DNA from: Cenococcum geophilum 1.58
Taxonomy: Eukaryota > Ascomycota > Dothideomycetes > Gloniales > Gloniaceae
DNA length: 64,000 bases
Assembly (NCBI GenBank): GCA_001692895.1
Contig: KV748212.1
Coordinates: forward strand, 124,001-188,000
Reading direction: 5' to 3'
Below the pieces are notes generated by a model. That model saw nothing but the letters and a program-made list of their open reading frames with translations, was not told the DNA's origin and made no database searches. The translations under genes and the position numbers were made by a program. Each line of letters opens with the position of its first letter. The stretch's first letter is position 1. Below, piece by piece: positions 12,418 to 23,938 of this stretch.

Positions 12418-12514
12418 CCCGGGCTCAATGCAACAACCGAGCTCAATGCAACTTTTATATTTGTATGGCGTCTCATACAAAATCAACCTTTTTCCAAGTT
12501 GAATAACTCAACAA
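12410..12514 (+). repeat. MITE left terminal inverted repeat
   Basis: About 105 bp, matching the reverse complement of 12768-12872 with one internal mismatch (AATCAACC against AATCGACC) and a few differences at the inner edge. Confidence 0.88.
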
Positions 12515-12767
12515 CAACGCTATAATAAATTATTAAATATATATACTTCTTTTTTTTATACCTAAATAAGTATAAAGAAACTTAATTTTAATATTAATTT
12601 TCTATTTTATAGAAGTTTTAGTATTTACTGGCCTTAAATAAAATATAATAATAAAAAGTATAGAAATACAATAAATACAATAAATATCAGCTTTAAATAA
12701 GTTATATTATTGATTTTTAAAGGATTATATATAAGCCTTTAAATTCTTATATAATTTCTATGTAGTA

Positions 12768-12872
12768 TTGTTAAGTTATTCAACTTGGAAAAAGGTCGAT
12801 TTTGTATGAGACGCCATACAAATATAAAAGTTGCATTGAGCTCGGTTGTTGCATTGAGCCCGGGACCACTAG
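12768..12872 (-). repeat. MITE right terminal inverted repeat
   Basis: Inverted partner of 12410-12514; ends CCACTAG immediately before the TA duplication at 12873-12874. Confidence 0.88.
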
Positions 12873-12874
12873 TA

Positions 12875-15800
12875 CGCTATGCGATCCGACCCTAGACGCT
12901 AAACCCTATAAGGCAGCCTTGTGAAACAGCCGCTAAGAAGAAAACAAGATCCGGCTCTCCCCCTGAGCGGCAACCTCTGCCGTGAACGATGAATACCCCC
13001 GCTCGAGATTGGATATCTGTCGTTGAGGTAACTTTAACAGACGCTAGCCCCATTACCTCACACTATCTTCGCTGCCACGAGCTCGAGCATGCATGAACCG
13101 GAGGGGCTTGGGATGAAGAGAACAGCTATTCGGACGACGTCAATCTCGGCCCTTGCAGAGAGATCAGTTCGAGCCAGAGTGGTCCCGATGGCAGTATTCA
13201 ATACAGATCCGCCTTGCTACTCTCAATGACCAGTCCGAGCATAGAGCATTATCCTGTACGTAGGGCCCGTACATCCGCAATGTACCTCGAATGCAAATAA
13301 CTTGTGGACTGAAAATGGCCAATCATCTGCAACAAAAAGCCAATACCGGTAGCGTAGAATTTGTTTCGCTGCCTAACCCATTCTAGCCACAGCCCAGCGC
13401 TCTAAGATGCCAGATAGACTTCATTGTATCAATCAGAATGACGTTGCTGAGCGAGGTCATCAGGTTAGTTTAATGGCTGACACACACCGCAGGACCCGCC
13501 GGGTTTTGGCGTGGCTGAGCCAAAAAGACTAATGTACAGGGCCAGCATGCGAAATATCGAACGCCTTGAGTAAAATCTCCAGGGAACAGCTACGTACAAT
13601 AGACCCACACAACCTTGAGAACGAAGAAGTTGTTGCGCTCTCGGACGCCTACCACCAATTGATGTACTAGAAAGCGCTATCCCCTCTCTTCGAAGAAATG
13701 GATTTGCTCGAATTTGGGTGGCAGAGGAATTTCTCCTGGTCAGGGAGATCACTGTGCTTTGTAGCCAACATATGTTGACTTGGAGTGCAATGACGATGGC
13801 AGCTGACTCTCCAGTTTCATCAGCATAAACAAGGGTTTTCAACGGCTCTGTATTCTACGACTAGGAAATTCATCCATCACATTTTGCCGCTCAGTCAAAG
13901 CTCATGGCAACAAGGAGAAATATGAAAAATTTCAGTGATAACCTACTATATAATCTCGAAGGTCTCGAAGAATTTATTCTTTGCTAGGAATCTTCCAGGA
14001 AATCACGAAAGCCGATGCTACCAGCGTACCCTTGCATTCGGACTACAGCCGAAAGACGGCTGGAGTATATCTTAATACAGCTATCGGATTCTTGGAGAGT
14101 CTGACCGAATTTTCATCATACCTATGCTGAAGGAGTTGATTTTCCATCTATCCCCGACCTACCATCTTGCGTATCAGACTAGTCCGTCCGAAACGTTGTT
14201 GACCTCGGAATTAGGATACAGGCGGTTTACTGCGTCCAACTAGCTGGTTCGCCAAATAAAGTGCGGCGGGACGAAGGATCGTTAGAGCTTGAAGCTGCGG
14301 AGCTCGACATAGTCGTGTAGGTTGGGAGTCGAGGAATGAAATCGATGGGAGCGGGACTTCTTCCACGCTGGCTGAACGTAATTATGAATTTTCCCGAATC
14401 TTATGACACTGGACAAGGCCAATTAGAAGTTTCTGGAGAGCGCCGATCACAGACACAGCTGGTTCGCCTACCGAGCACCCAACACCTGTGAGCATGGAGT
14501 CCGCCTTCCACAGCTGGTATCTTGAACCTGCTGCGTCAGCTATCATCCCAGACAATCAAGCCGACGAGCGGCCGTCCGAAGTCAAATCTGTCTTCTTCGC
14601 GCTGATTGGGCAACATACTTCTTCTAACGGTATCCCTCCTACGACTGAGGTTCTAACATATCAAGAACAGCTTCCAATTAAAAACAACCTGGAGAAAGAG
14701 AAGGTCAAGTGAGAGGCCGCTTCCTACGATGTCTCCTTTTCACATGCGGTATTGCTCCAGATGTTTTGTGCTAGCCATGTTTATTGAGAGTTGGCTCGTA
14801 GTCAATGCAGAGTGGAGACAGCATTTATATTGTGCCAGGCTTGCGAGTTCCACTGATTTTTCGAAAGGAATCTGGGCCAAGAGGGCAGAGGTCTATAAGG
14901 ATCACATACCTACGGGGCTCCATGCGAGGCGAAGCTCTAGCGTCAAGATCACTAAATTCTCAAACGATTGAGGTAGAATGAAATGCATGGAGGGAAGGTT
15001 GTGATAGTGACTTAGACTGGATAATGCTCTACAGCGAGCTAGTCTGACGTTCCTAACTAGAGAGTCTCTCATGGGCCACTCGTGAACGCTCGCACCTATC
15101 AGACTACCTTCCTACAATACTAGGAAATTCTAGCAGGGCTGTTATGCGTTCGTACCTGACTTTGGTTCCAGAACACACCCCGCATTACTAAAGTGCAGAG
15201 TCATCCTAATAATGACAGTTCATCACGCCCGTTTCTCACGTTTGCGTCTGTTGCCTCAACGAATAGCCTTGTTGGGACAGGATAATCAGGCAATTGCGCA
15301 GTTTTCACGTCTTGCCGGGCTATTTCAGCGTATCATAACGGAATAGTGTTAGGAAGTTTCTGTAATGAAAAATTCTTGGCATGGAAAACTGTAATTTACG
15401 CCCAATAAATTCAATTCGCCCAACCTAAGCACCATACATTGATGAGTTCCTTCTAAGCGCGCTTTCCGGTCATAATACTGTATGGTGGAAGCCTGGAACG
15501 AATAGAATCGAGGATATCAGTAACAAATCCACCTTGGGCGTTAGGTGGCACTTTCAAATTTTGGCAACAGTCTTGTTGCTGAGAGTGCGTTAATAATTTT
15601 TCTTCATTCGGGAGGTACTTTTTCAAAGACACCTTAACCTGCAAACTGACCCCTAAATTTGGAGTTCGAGACTATTGACGTTGCTTGCGTTGGCGCTTGA
15701 ATGGAGGCTCTTGGCGTGTGGAAGAGGATACCTTACCAAGCTGTAAGCAAGCAATGAGCGCCGCAAGGACCCAACATATACGTAGAGCGATGTTTTTTCC

Positions 15801-17739
15801 ACGTCACTCTATCGAATAAGCATGCGCAGAGCGATGCATTATCCACGTCACTCTATCGAATAAGCATGAGATAATTTAGTGGACGTGTTTCTGAGCTCGA
15901 AAAACCGAGTGGTTTTCCTGTAACGAGACATGTGTGCAATGGCGCGATTTCATGTATGCGCTGGAGCTACACCTCCGCACCATAAAATCCGGATTATCGA
16001 GAAAAACCGGAAGGAAAAATGATACCCACCGCCTCCCTCAACCTGCAGCAAGAAACTCCGCCCTTGGCCATCTCCTGGAAGTTTTCGGGAGATAATCAGA
16101 TGTGTTGACCGTTTTCCTCAAGCTCACAGCCATTGAACCGCGGGATGTCTAGCCTTTTCGCTTCAGCAAGGTACAGAGGTACATTCCAGTATGCGGATCA
16201 CGTATGAGTGCACCCTGGCTCCCCTTGCAGCCGCGCCTGTCTTGCTTTTTAGCTCCCTGCAAGAAACGCCGGCAAAGCCGTGTCCGCCAATCAGCGGCTT
16301 TGAAGGCTGCCACCTTTGGGTTCTTGAGCGTGGGCGACTGCTCTGGCTTTTGCTGACGACTATACCTTACCGGCTTGGGCGTGGTAGGTCTGGCAGCCAG
16401 CCCCGCCGAAGTGGGCTCAACCATAGCAGGAGTCCTAGCATGTGAAACCAGGCGATGAAACTCGAGGTTTTCGTTGTCGACAGCGATGCGTGGTACGCCT
16501 CGTCAAGTGTTTGGGCTAGAGGCTCTTCCCGCGCAAGGGGAAGGCGCGGCTAGTGGTTATACTGGGTTATTATATTCCTGAAGATTAAGGGCAGATATTG
16601 CTATTAATCTGACCCGCCGCCCCCGTGTGTGAGAGTTGCGGGTCCAGACATCTTTGCTCAGCGGCCCCGCCTGCATGTGCATCTTGGTATCCCCTGCCAC
16701 TACGGCTTGCAGAAGAAGATTGCTGGGAACGGGCCTTAGGGATTTCTCATGCTTGCTGAGCGAGCATATCATCGTCCTCTAAGGCGTTAACGGGCGCTGT
16801 GATTGGCCCCTGGCAGCCTCAGGCGCCCTCAGCTCTTCTCTTGAACGAGCGCCTGGCTTGGCTGGCGTCTTCATCGCCAGTGGCACCGTGCGGTTTGAGG
16901 CAGCCAACAAGGACAGGATCTGCACGCAAGAGCCGGAACGCACACACTCGTCGCAAGGCGGATCGGACTCAACCCCAGCCTTCGCCAGCCCAGCCCCCAG
17001 GGCCGCACCCAAAGGACGCTAGGTACGAGGTGCTGCATCCTACCAACCCCTCGCATACGCTTGCACGCTTGCAACACGCAATTCGACCTCGACCTCCTCC
17101 AGGCGTATCTCCTCTGATCCTGTTCTTTTCGGCCACTCGGCGCTCTTGATTCTGGACTCGGCAAAGAGCCGCATCCTGCCTGTCCTTTCGCTCGTGCCTT
17201 TGTGCATCTGCAGCTGCAGCGTTCAGGATCTGCTTCAAGTGGCGGGGATCGCCCCTCCAGCACCCACCTTATCGCAGCATCACTGCCGTAAGACAAACTC
17301 CGAGTATCCGTTCTCTGCGGCTCACCACCACAACGCCAACATCTGCCATTTTTTGCCTGTTACGACTAACGAAGGGACGACTTTTGGTATTTTTATCCCC
17401 CTCCGCTGTAGCATTGCTGGCCGAGCGTACCATCGTTCGCATGTCGTTGCATCGACCCTCTCTCGACATTGTCAGCTGCGTCGTTTCAGCCTCGCCTGTT
17501 CCCCCCGCGACGAGTAGTCGGCTTCGAGAACTGTAGCGGAAGCGCTCCTGGTCGATATCTCGACTCGAGACCTCGACCAGCTTCCCAACGGAGACTCAGC
17601 CAGTTTGGCCTTGGAAACATTGCTGGCTGTCTTACAGATCAGCCCTTACGACACTTGGCGGTTTAGAGTCAGCCTCCACGCCTGAGCGAAGTCTTCTAAC
17701 AACAACATAGCAAAGGCCTGGAATTTCGTCGCCTTCGTA
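12875..17739. other. Gene-less stretch upstream of the C2H2 gene
   Basis: 4.9 kb with mixed composition and no recognisable protein. The longest ORFs (13465-13842 on -, 16799-17149 on +, 16871-17296 on -) resemble no family and overlap each other on both strands. The last ~700 bp is C/T-rich on + and is probably promoter and long 5' leader of the zinc-finger gene. The only structure found is the 44-bp tandem duplication at 15784. A decayed gene or an RNA gene cannot be excluded. Confidence 0.45.
15784..15868. repeat. Tandem duplication, period 44 bp
   Basis: Copies at 15784-15824 and 15828-15868 share AGAGCGATG and an identical 27-bp block starting TCCACGTCACTC; they differ only in a few bases after AGAGCGATG. 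Confidence 0.85.
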
Positions 17740-20040
17740 ATGTCTGGCTTCCAAGCCGTAAATACTACACTTACCGTCCCGGAGCCACCTCCCGGTCGGC
17801 TTGGGGAGGAGACCACTCCAACAACTCCTCGACCGAACAAGTTCTTCGTGGACCAAAGGTCTGTAGACGACCCTAGGGCTGAAGATGCTACGGCGAAAAC
17901 ACCAACACGAAATAGTTTTGCCGGCCTTGCAGCCCAGCGACCACTACCTTCTTCTCCGTTTACACCCTCGCGGGAGATTAGCAAAACTCCCAGCCGGAAC
18001 GGTGCACTCAGCAGAGAGAATTCTCATCGGTCAACACAGTCTGTTGATTCACAAGATGTAGAGATGGGAGAGGAGGACGACGGTCACGACGGATCTGATA
18101 ATGAGAGTGTGACAAGTGACACAAATAGGCCTTCGAAGAAGAAGAAAGGCCAAAGGTTTTTCTGCACAGAGTTCCCTCCCTGTCAGCTGAGTTTTACGAG
18201 GAGCGAACATCTAGCCAGGCACATCCGGTATGTCTTTTGGGATGCGCACACTATTCCAAGCTGTAACTGACTGTTTTACAGGAAACACACTGGAGAACGA
18301 CCCTTCCAATGCCACTGCTCCCGCCGCTTTTCACGACTCGATAACCTACGGCAACATGCGCAAACGGTCCACGTCAACGAGGACATCCCAGGCGACTCAC
18401 TGGCTGCTACTGGCACAAGATTTCAGAGACAGATACGAACCGATCGGGTCAGACCACCAAACAGCCGTTCTCGCGCAAATACATTAGGCAGTCAAGGTGG
18501 TCACAGCCGAGGACATAGCAGGAATCTGTCTGCTTCCAGTATTACCTCTACAACCTCCAGCGTCAGCGTTAGCGTGACTCAGCCACAAGATTCAAGGCGG
18601 CGCCCACCTCCTCTTGCAATGGCGAATGATGGCACTGCAAGAGCCAGAGTGTCTCTGGATACGTACAACCCCCCACTAATGGGCAGTCCAGGGCCGTCAT
18701 ACCAGACTTATGGGAATCAATCTCCAAGCGGCATTACGACACCGACTTCGGCCACATTCTCCGCTGGCACAGGTAGCCCCAGATTCCCATCTGGCCTGCA
18801 GTCGCCCATCTCCACTGTGCCACGATCTTTGCCATGGGGAAGCAGGACACCTGGACGGCGACTCTCGGTGCCATCAGGTGCCAACCCGTTCCAAGGACCT
18901 CAAGGATCTAGCACATTCCCACNGCCATATATTAGTCCTTTGCCGTCATCTACGTCGTCCATATTTTCTCAAAATAACAGTCTCTTCGCCAGTCCAACAA
19001 GTTCCATCTTCACTGAATCACGAAGAGACTCAAATGCGGCTGAGGCTGATTGGAGACGTCGCACCTGGCACCCCGGAACTTACACCAGCCTTGGTCCTCG
19101 GCCAGCTACGAGTGGTCTAAGTTATTATGAGACACCAGATGCTCCTCATCCATCATTTTCCTCTCAACCTGCTGCAAGTCAAACTACTCGACTCCCCGGT
19201 ATTGAGAGTTTCGATCATGCGCCGCCCCCCCCATCACTCCCACGACGCCAACCAAGTCCCATGCAAATCGATGCGCCAAACCGTGCATCGGGATACTCTG
19301 CGCCCTTTGAGCAGTCCACTTCAAGACTAGATGATCGCCAGAATGTATCGTGGGACAGCACACTGCAGAAGGGACTGACCCGGCTAGATATCGCCAGCCC
19401 AACACCTCCACGAGATCAGCATGGATGGTCTCAATACCAAGGTAGTCAAGGACAGCAACCAGCAGCGAGACCAACTACTGCACCACATCCAAGTTACTAC
19501 AGCCAGCAGCATTCCAATACGGTCACTCAGCAAGCACAGGCACCCGCAAGAGAGCCTGATCGACAGTCTTTAGAACAGCCAGTCACCCCACGGAAGAACA
19601 AGCGCCATGGGTGGTACAACGGCCCACTGCCTCTGACGCAGCAGCCGCAATCTGGACGAACAGTTCAGCGCACATCGCCTGAAGACTCAAGTAGTAGCGA
19701 AGGAGTGCCTACCCCCTCGACGTCCTCACTTGTTGAATACCATCCAGCCATCGTCCACAGCAATGGGTACATCGAAACGCACCCTCCGGGGGTTCCAGTT
19801 GACGAACAACAGAAGTCGAGCGTTCCTCAACCCATCGTAGACAGAAGCACAATGCCTTTCCAACCTTATCCCACCGCTGGTCCTCAGAGTTCCAGTTACC
19901 ACATGCACGCCGGGCACGATAGGGGCCCGATGCATGGAGGCCAGCCGCAGCCGCCTAATGGCGCTAATGATATGAGAAGGCTCGAGGCGCTTGTGGCCGT
20001 TGCAACGGGAGAGCAGCAAGTAGTAGCCCCGAGGCAGTAA
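17740..20040 (+). CDS. C2H2 zinc-finger transcription factor, 2 exons
   Basis: Sequence-specific nuclear regulator. Model: join(17740..18227, 18282..20040), phase 2, 748 aa; donor GTATGT, acceptor TTTACAG. Two adjacent C2H2 fingers occupy about residues 140-192. Finger 1 is [20 protein letters not shown], and the intron falls right after its last His; the linker KHTGERPF opens finger 2 (C-x-C spacing, then [17 protein letters not shown]). A basic run PSKKKKGQR precedes the fingers and may be a nuclear localisation signal. The long C-terminus is Ser/Pro/Gln-rich and disordered. The finger pair and the conserved tail after it ([16 protein letters not shown]) recall the AmdX/Adr1-like group of filamentous fungi; this is from memory and not verified, so no symbol is given. 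One ambiguous base (near 18923) leaves one residue unknown. Confidence 0.9.
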
Positions 20041-22596
20041 AAGCTTACCTCTACCTATACGACCACCAAACTTCAACCTCGCTCTACTATCTACTCTTCT
20101 CCGGGTCCTGCGATGGCGATTTTGCGCCAGATCAAGGCCGATCAACCTCACACCTTTCTGAAATCCGATATACGAAACGAAATGACGTTACGACTCACAT
20201 CGCACGAAACGAATCTGCTTATGATTTAATTTTTCCTTTCCAGAGCTGACGAGAGGGAACCTTTGTCTCCCATCATCGGTGCGCATGTTTCCATGATACC
20301 CATGAGAGTAGGATGGATTTTTCTGTCGGACACTTGGGGAGTCCCGAATCTATTTGCTTTTGCGCGTACGCGCCCTGCGTGCATGCATGGTCTCACTTCC
20401 CTTTTTAGTGAGGTTTCTTTTTGCACTGTTAGCGGGCGCCAGAGGATTGTGTAGCTTCTTCGCTTGGACTCTGAATTGGATTTTTCTTTTGGTCAGGGCA
20501 CGGAAGGTGGTAGGAACGCATAACGACGGGTTTCAGGCTTGGGAGATGGGGTTATTTTCTTACCTGTCGTTGCTGTCCCGCTTATTGCGCCTGTTACATG
20601 CGCGTCCGTCGTTTATCGTTATTTTCTCTTTGCTTGATCCCCCCAACCTTTTCCTTGCGTTCATTTTCAGGCAGTGGGCTTCGTTTGGAGACAATGAGTT
20701 GGCAAGAGATGGCGACAAGCGGTACTAATTAGGTAGTGGATCCCGAGCTATGTGCTATAACCTTTTTGATATAACTCTTTGAAATCCTCACTCCGATTCG
20801 ACCCCCTGCTCTTTTCTCACTTGCCATGGTCGACTGTATTCGCGTCGTCTATCTGGGGTCTTCACACCGCTTATTGGCCTGCCTATCTAGTCGGTTTCGC
20901 TTTTGCCCGCGTATATCCCACGTCACTTACGAATGCAACCCACGAATCTGTCTTACATTCGCACACGAAACATCATGCCTGAAAATTAACCATGTAGTCC
21001 GGTCTGTCGCTCTTATGCAAGTCAACCCATTCTCTTGGACCTATTTGTCATTTGCCCCTTGTCTGAATCATTCATTACTGACAGGTCTCTACCGCCTAGT
21101 CATTTGGTCGGCTTTGTCCAGATTTGTGCGAGTTTATCACCTATGTCTTGTAGGCTTGGCTTGCGATTTTCCGCTTTCTGTTACCCCGAAAGCCTACCTT
21201 GATCTCATCGTTTCTTCATCGCATCACGAGCCTTTTTTTTTCCGACCCCTTCAATATTTCCACTGCAACCTATGCTGCAGATCCTTGTGCGGTCTAGTCG
21301 CCACGCTCTCTTTATTACATCTTCCTTGATTAGCTGCTTAGTTCGTATATGGCCTTACGTATTATCCTGGGTGCAAGCCGGGCTCCTCAACGGTGCTGCT
21401 AGGGTGTACTGGCGCTCCGAGCCCGCTACGATTTTCCTGCAGCTAGCAGGAGGGAGGTTCGGCTGGCCAGGAAAAGATTAACGCTTTCCTAGTTGACCCA
21501 AAACGGATAGATCCCATTGACAAGATTCGGGAAATGTGATGTTCAACGTTCCGCAAACACGATTGAGGTAACAAAAACATGTGCTAAGCTGTCATACAGA
21601 CATTCACTTCTTTTCTTAACGCTGCCATGAAGGAAAAAACGATGAAGAGCCCCTGATAGTTAGCAATGGAGGCTCGGTGTGGAGACTTAGCCGTGAAAAT
21701 ATCCTGATGTATGAGGTCGATCTCGTACACCGTTTCCGCATCTCTGAAGTGACGGTTGGGGGACTCAGGGCTTTGGGAGGCCGCGATCAAGAATACCCGG
21801 TAGCGTGCTGTCTGCTGCTCCGGTACTCAAAGCAAAGCACATCAATTAATGAGAGGCGATTATTCACCCCAGAAGCTATAATTCCATAGTCCTGAAGCTA
21901 ACTACGGAGACACTGATGAGACGGATATCCTGTAAAGCTGGGAGATTGCAGAAAAACCTATTTTACACAATATGTGCTTTCAGTTGCGTGATTGAAGAAT
22001 GATAGGGGGTTGTAATAGAGGGCGCAGGCTTTTAGTATTATAGAAAAGGTAAGCTAAAGTACCTATGAGGAATAATGATGTGCAAAATTTCCGAGAGTTG
22101 ATCAGTTTCGTTTTCAAATACTAATAATGTTGGATTTTAGGTGAGAGGCGTGTGCTCAGCATATATATACTCATAACGGTGAGCGCTATTGCTGCATTGT
22201 GTTACTTAAGAGCGCCGTGCCATATTGCCCAGTTTACTATTCAGTCCTGCTTCACTTAATGGAGGCGACGCGACTAAAAGGAGAGCCGGGAGGTTAAAAG
22301 AAATAGAAACTTACAGCGATGCTGCTTGTAAGTAACCGACATGCTTTTCCCATTTGCCACTAACGAAGACATCTGAGAGGGACCAATTTAATCCTTACCA
22401 CGCAATTTGAGCATTAGACGAGTCTCCAAAGTACTTCAGAAACACACAGGAGGTTTTTCATAGTTCCTTAGCACCTTCAGCGCCACCCCACCCTTAAACG
22501 CCCGTCCCATCCCCAAACTTAAAAACCCAAGAACCCCCAAACCTCACCGCTCACCCCCCACATACACTAAAAAAATACCACACTCCCCACCACCCC
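20041..22596. other. Gene-less stretch after the C2H2 gene
   Basis: 2.5 kb. The first ~1.4 kb is T/C-rich on the + strand and carries several overlapping ORFs (longest 167 codons at 20826-21329) with low-complexity, Cys/Leu/Ser-rich translations; this is best read as a long 3' UTR or pyrimidine-rich spacer. The part after 21500 is ordinary intergenic DNA. No repeat recognised. Confidence 0.45.
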
Positions 22597-23097
22597 TCAC
22601 CCAGGAACGAAATGATGCAGCAAGGACCCCACACCCACAATAAAACCTACGACGACGACGACCACCACCACCACCACCACCGCAATAACAGCCCAACACC
22701 CGCCCTTCTCCGCTCTCACTCTCCTCGAGCCAGCCGGCGCGGTCGCCGGCGCCGGCAGCACGGCGTCCGCTCCACGATTGCCGAGAGCACTGACACGGTT
22801 GTTGATCATCATACACCTGGGCGTCTCCCAGCGCCCCGCACCGATGGCGATGACGGCGGCGTGGTGCGGTCTGCTGGGGGTTCTGGCTCGCGGGGGTGGG
22901 GTGAGGGGGGGGGATGGAGGGGTTGCGGTGTTGAGCTGGGGCGCTGGCGAAGCCGGGGAGGTGGGTGCGGCGACGGCGGCGGAGTAGCTGGGGGGCGGGT
23001 CCTGGGGGGAGTTGGGAGAGCCGGTTGAGTGGGTCTGATGGGGTTGGGGGGTGTGGACTACGGTTTCGGAACCCCGGTCAGGTTGAGGGAGTGCCAT
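22597..23097 (-). CDS. Small single-pass membrane protein, Pro-rich with poly-Val segment
   Basis: Unrecognised 166-aa protein in one exon; the ATG at 23097 has context AACAATGGC. Residues ~1-85 are Pro/Ser/Thr-rich and include PPPSY, which fits a PPxY motif (WW-domain ligand, as used by Rsp5-type ubiquitin ligases and their adaptors). A basic stretch precedes one strongly hydrophobic segment at about 134-157 containing eleven consecutive valines, then GFIVGVGSLL and a short tail. The arrangement suggests a tail-anchored or type II/III protein with a cytosolic Pro-rich domain; topology is inference. The valines are encoded by a GTG/GTC triplet run, so the length of the membrane segment could vary between strains. 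A GC-rich shadow ORF lies on the opposite strand. The ordered domain layout favours this strand. Confidence 0.65.
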   Translation of the reverse strand: MALPQPDRGSETVVHTPQPHQTHSTGSPNSPQDPPPSYSAAVAAPTSPASPAPQLNTATPPSPPLTPPPRARTPSRPHHAAVIAIGAGRWETPRCMMINNRVSALGNRGADAVLPAPATAPAGSRRVRAEKGGCWAVIAVVVVVVVVVVVGFIVGVGSLLHHFVPG

Positions 23098-23938
23098 TGT
23101 TTGGTGTTGGTTGGTTTGGATGTTGTATATTGCTGGAAAAAAGGGTTTTTTTTTTCAGAAGTGAGAGTTGGGTTGGGATGCTTGGGATTCTCTCCGCGGT
23201 GTTTTATATTGAGATTAGTGGTTGAATGGTTTTATAAGTAGGCTAGGTGAGTGCGGCTGTGCAGATTTATGATTTTCAGATAGTCACGATGGAAGAACCT
23301 CTGATGCGCTACCGAAGTCAAACAAGAAAGACATAACTTAAAGTCTAGGATGAACCGAAACTCTAATCGCAGAGAATGTACAAAAAACTACGGCTATTGG
23401 CATATTGCTGTGAAGTAGTAAAATATGTAAGGTAAGTAGCCGTTGAGTTATATAGCTGGTGCTGTGACAGACTTTAGACTATAAATAAAATATCTTTAGA
23501 ACAGAATCTAGGAAGGGGGCCTGCAAAGCTTTATAAGTTAGCCTAGATCCCCCTAACTCTATTTGAAATAACCGTGAGGCTACAGCAGAGCGTCTGAAGT
23601 TATCCAAGAGAACTGATTTAAAAAACTAGTTGGCAACGACCAAACAACCCGAGCCTCTCGGGTAAACTCTGTCATGGGGCGCCCCTGTTTGGGTTTAGCG
23701 GGGCTCTTCCAACAATTTTCGGGTACCTAGCTCCAGGCTAATCCGTAGATTCGGATTATACCAAGTTTTTTGCGCAGCGGCTCGGGCTAGACCCCTGTTA
23801 CATTAGGCTTAAACCCAGATAGGCCTTATAGAGATCTATTCCTTGACAGGGAGGTGACAACCGCATCAAACGCCAACACTAGGGGCAGGTGGGAGACAGA
23901 GCTATTACGTTGTGGAACGGGTATCTGAATCCTCAATC
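23098..23938. other. Intergenic, with a weak inverted repeat
   Basis: No gene seen. Around 23645-23800 GC-rich words stand out: CCCGAGCC near the left and GGCTCGGGC near the right, in inverse orientation, plus the local palindrome CCCGAGCCTCTCGGG. It could be the remains of a small hAT-type element, but ends and target duplication could not be fixed. Confidence 0.35.

Larger units (their letters stand above)
12410..12872. mobile_element. MITE, Tc1/mariner-type (TA duplication), 463 bp
   Basis: Non-autonomous DNA element. Long terminal inverted repeats lie at 12410-12514 and 12768-12872, nearly identical over ~100 bp, beginning CTAGTGGTCCCGGGCTC. TA lies directly outside both ends (12408-12409 and 12873-12874), the target duplication of Tc1/mariner/pogo elements. 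The ~250-bp core is very AT-rich and has no ORF, whereas the repeats keep a normal GC content. Each repeat contains GCTCAATGCAAC twice, 18 bp apart, a plausible pair of transposase-binding sites. No autonomous relative with these ends occurs in the window. Confidence 0.88.

Noticed and set aside
10307-17739. tRNA genes
   Set aside because: I looked for GGTTCGANTCC-type T-arm boxes on both strands and found none with a matching A box; a tRNA scan was not run.
20826-21329. 167-codon ORF after the C2H2 gene
   Set aside because: Pyrimidine-rich low-complexity translation overlapping other ORFs; no domain and no intron logic.
22612-23028. 138-codon + strand ORF (His- and Gly-rich)
   Set aside because: Antisense to the membrane-protein ORF; low-complexity product of GC-rich repeats without ordered domains.
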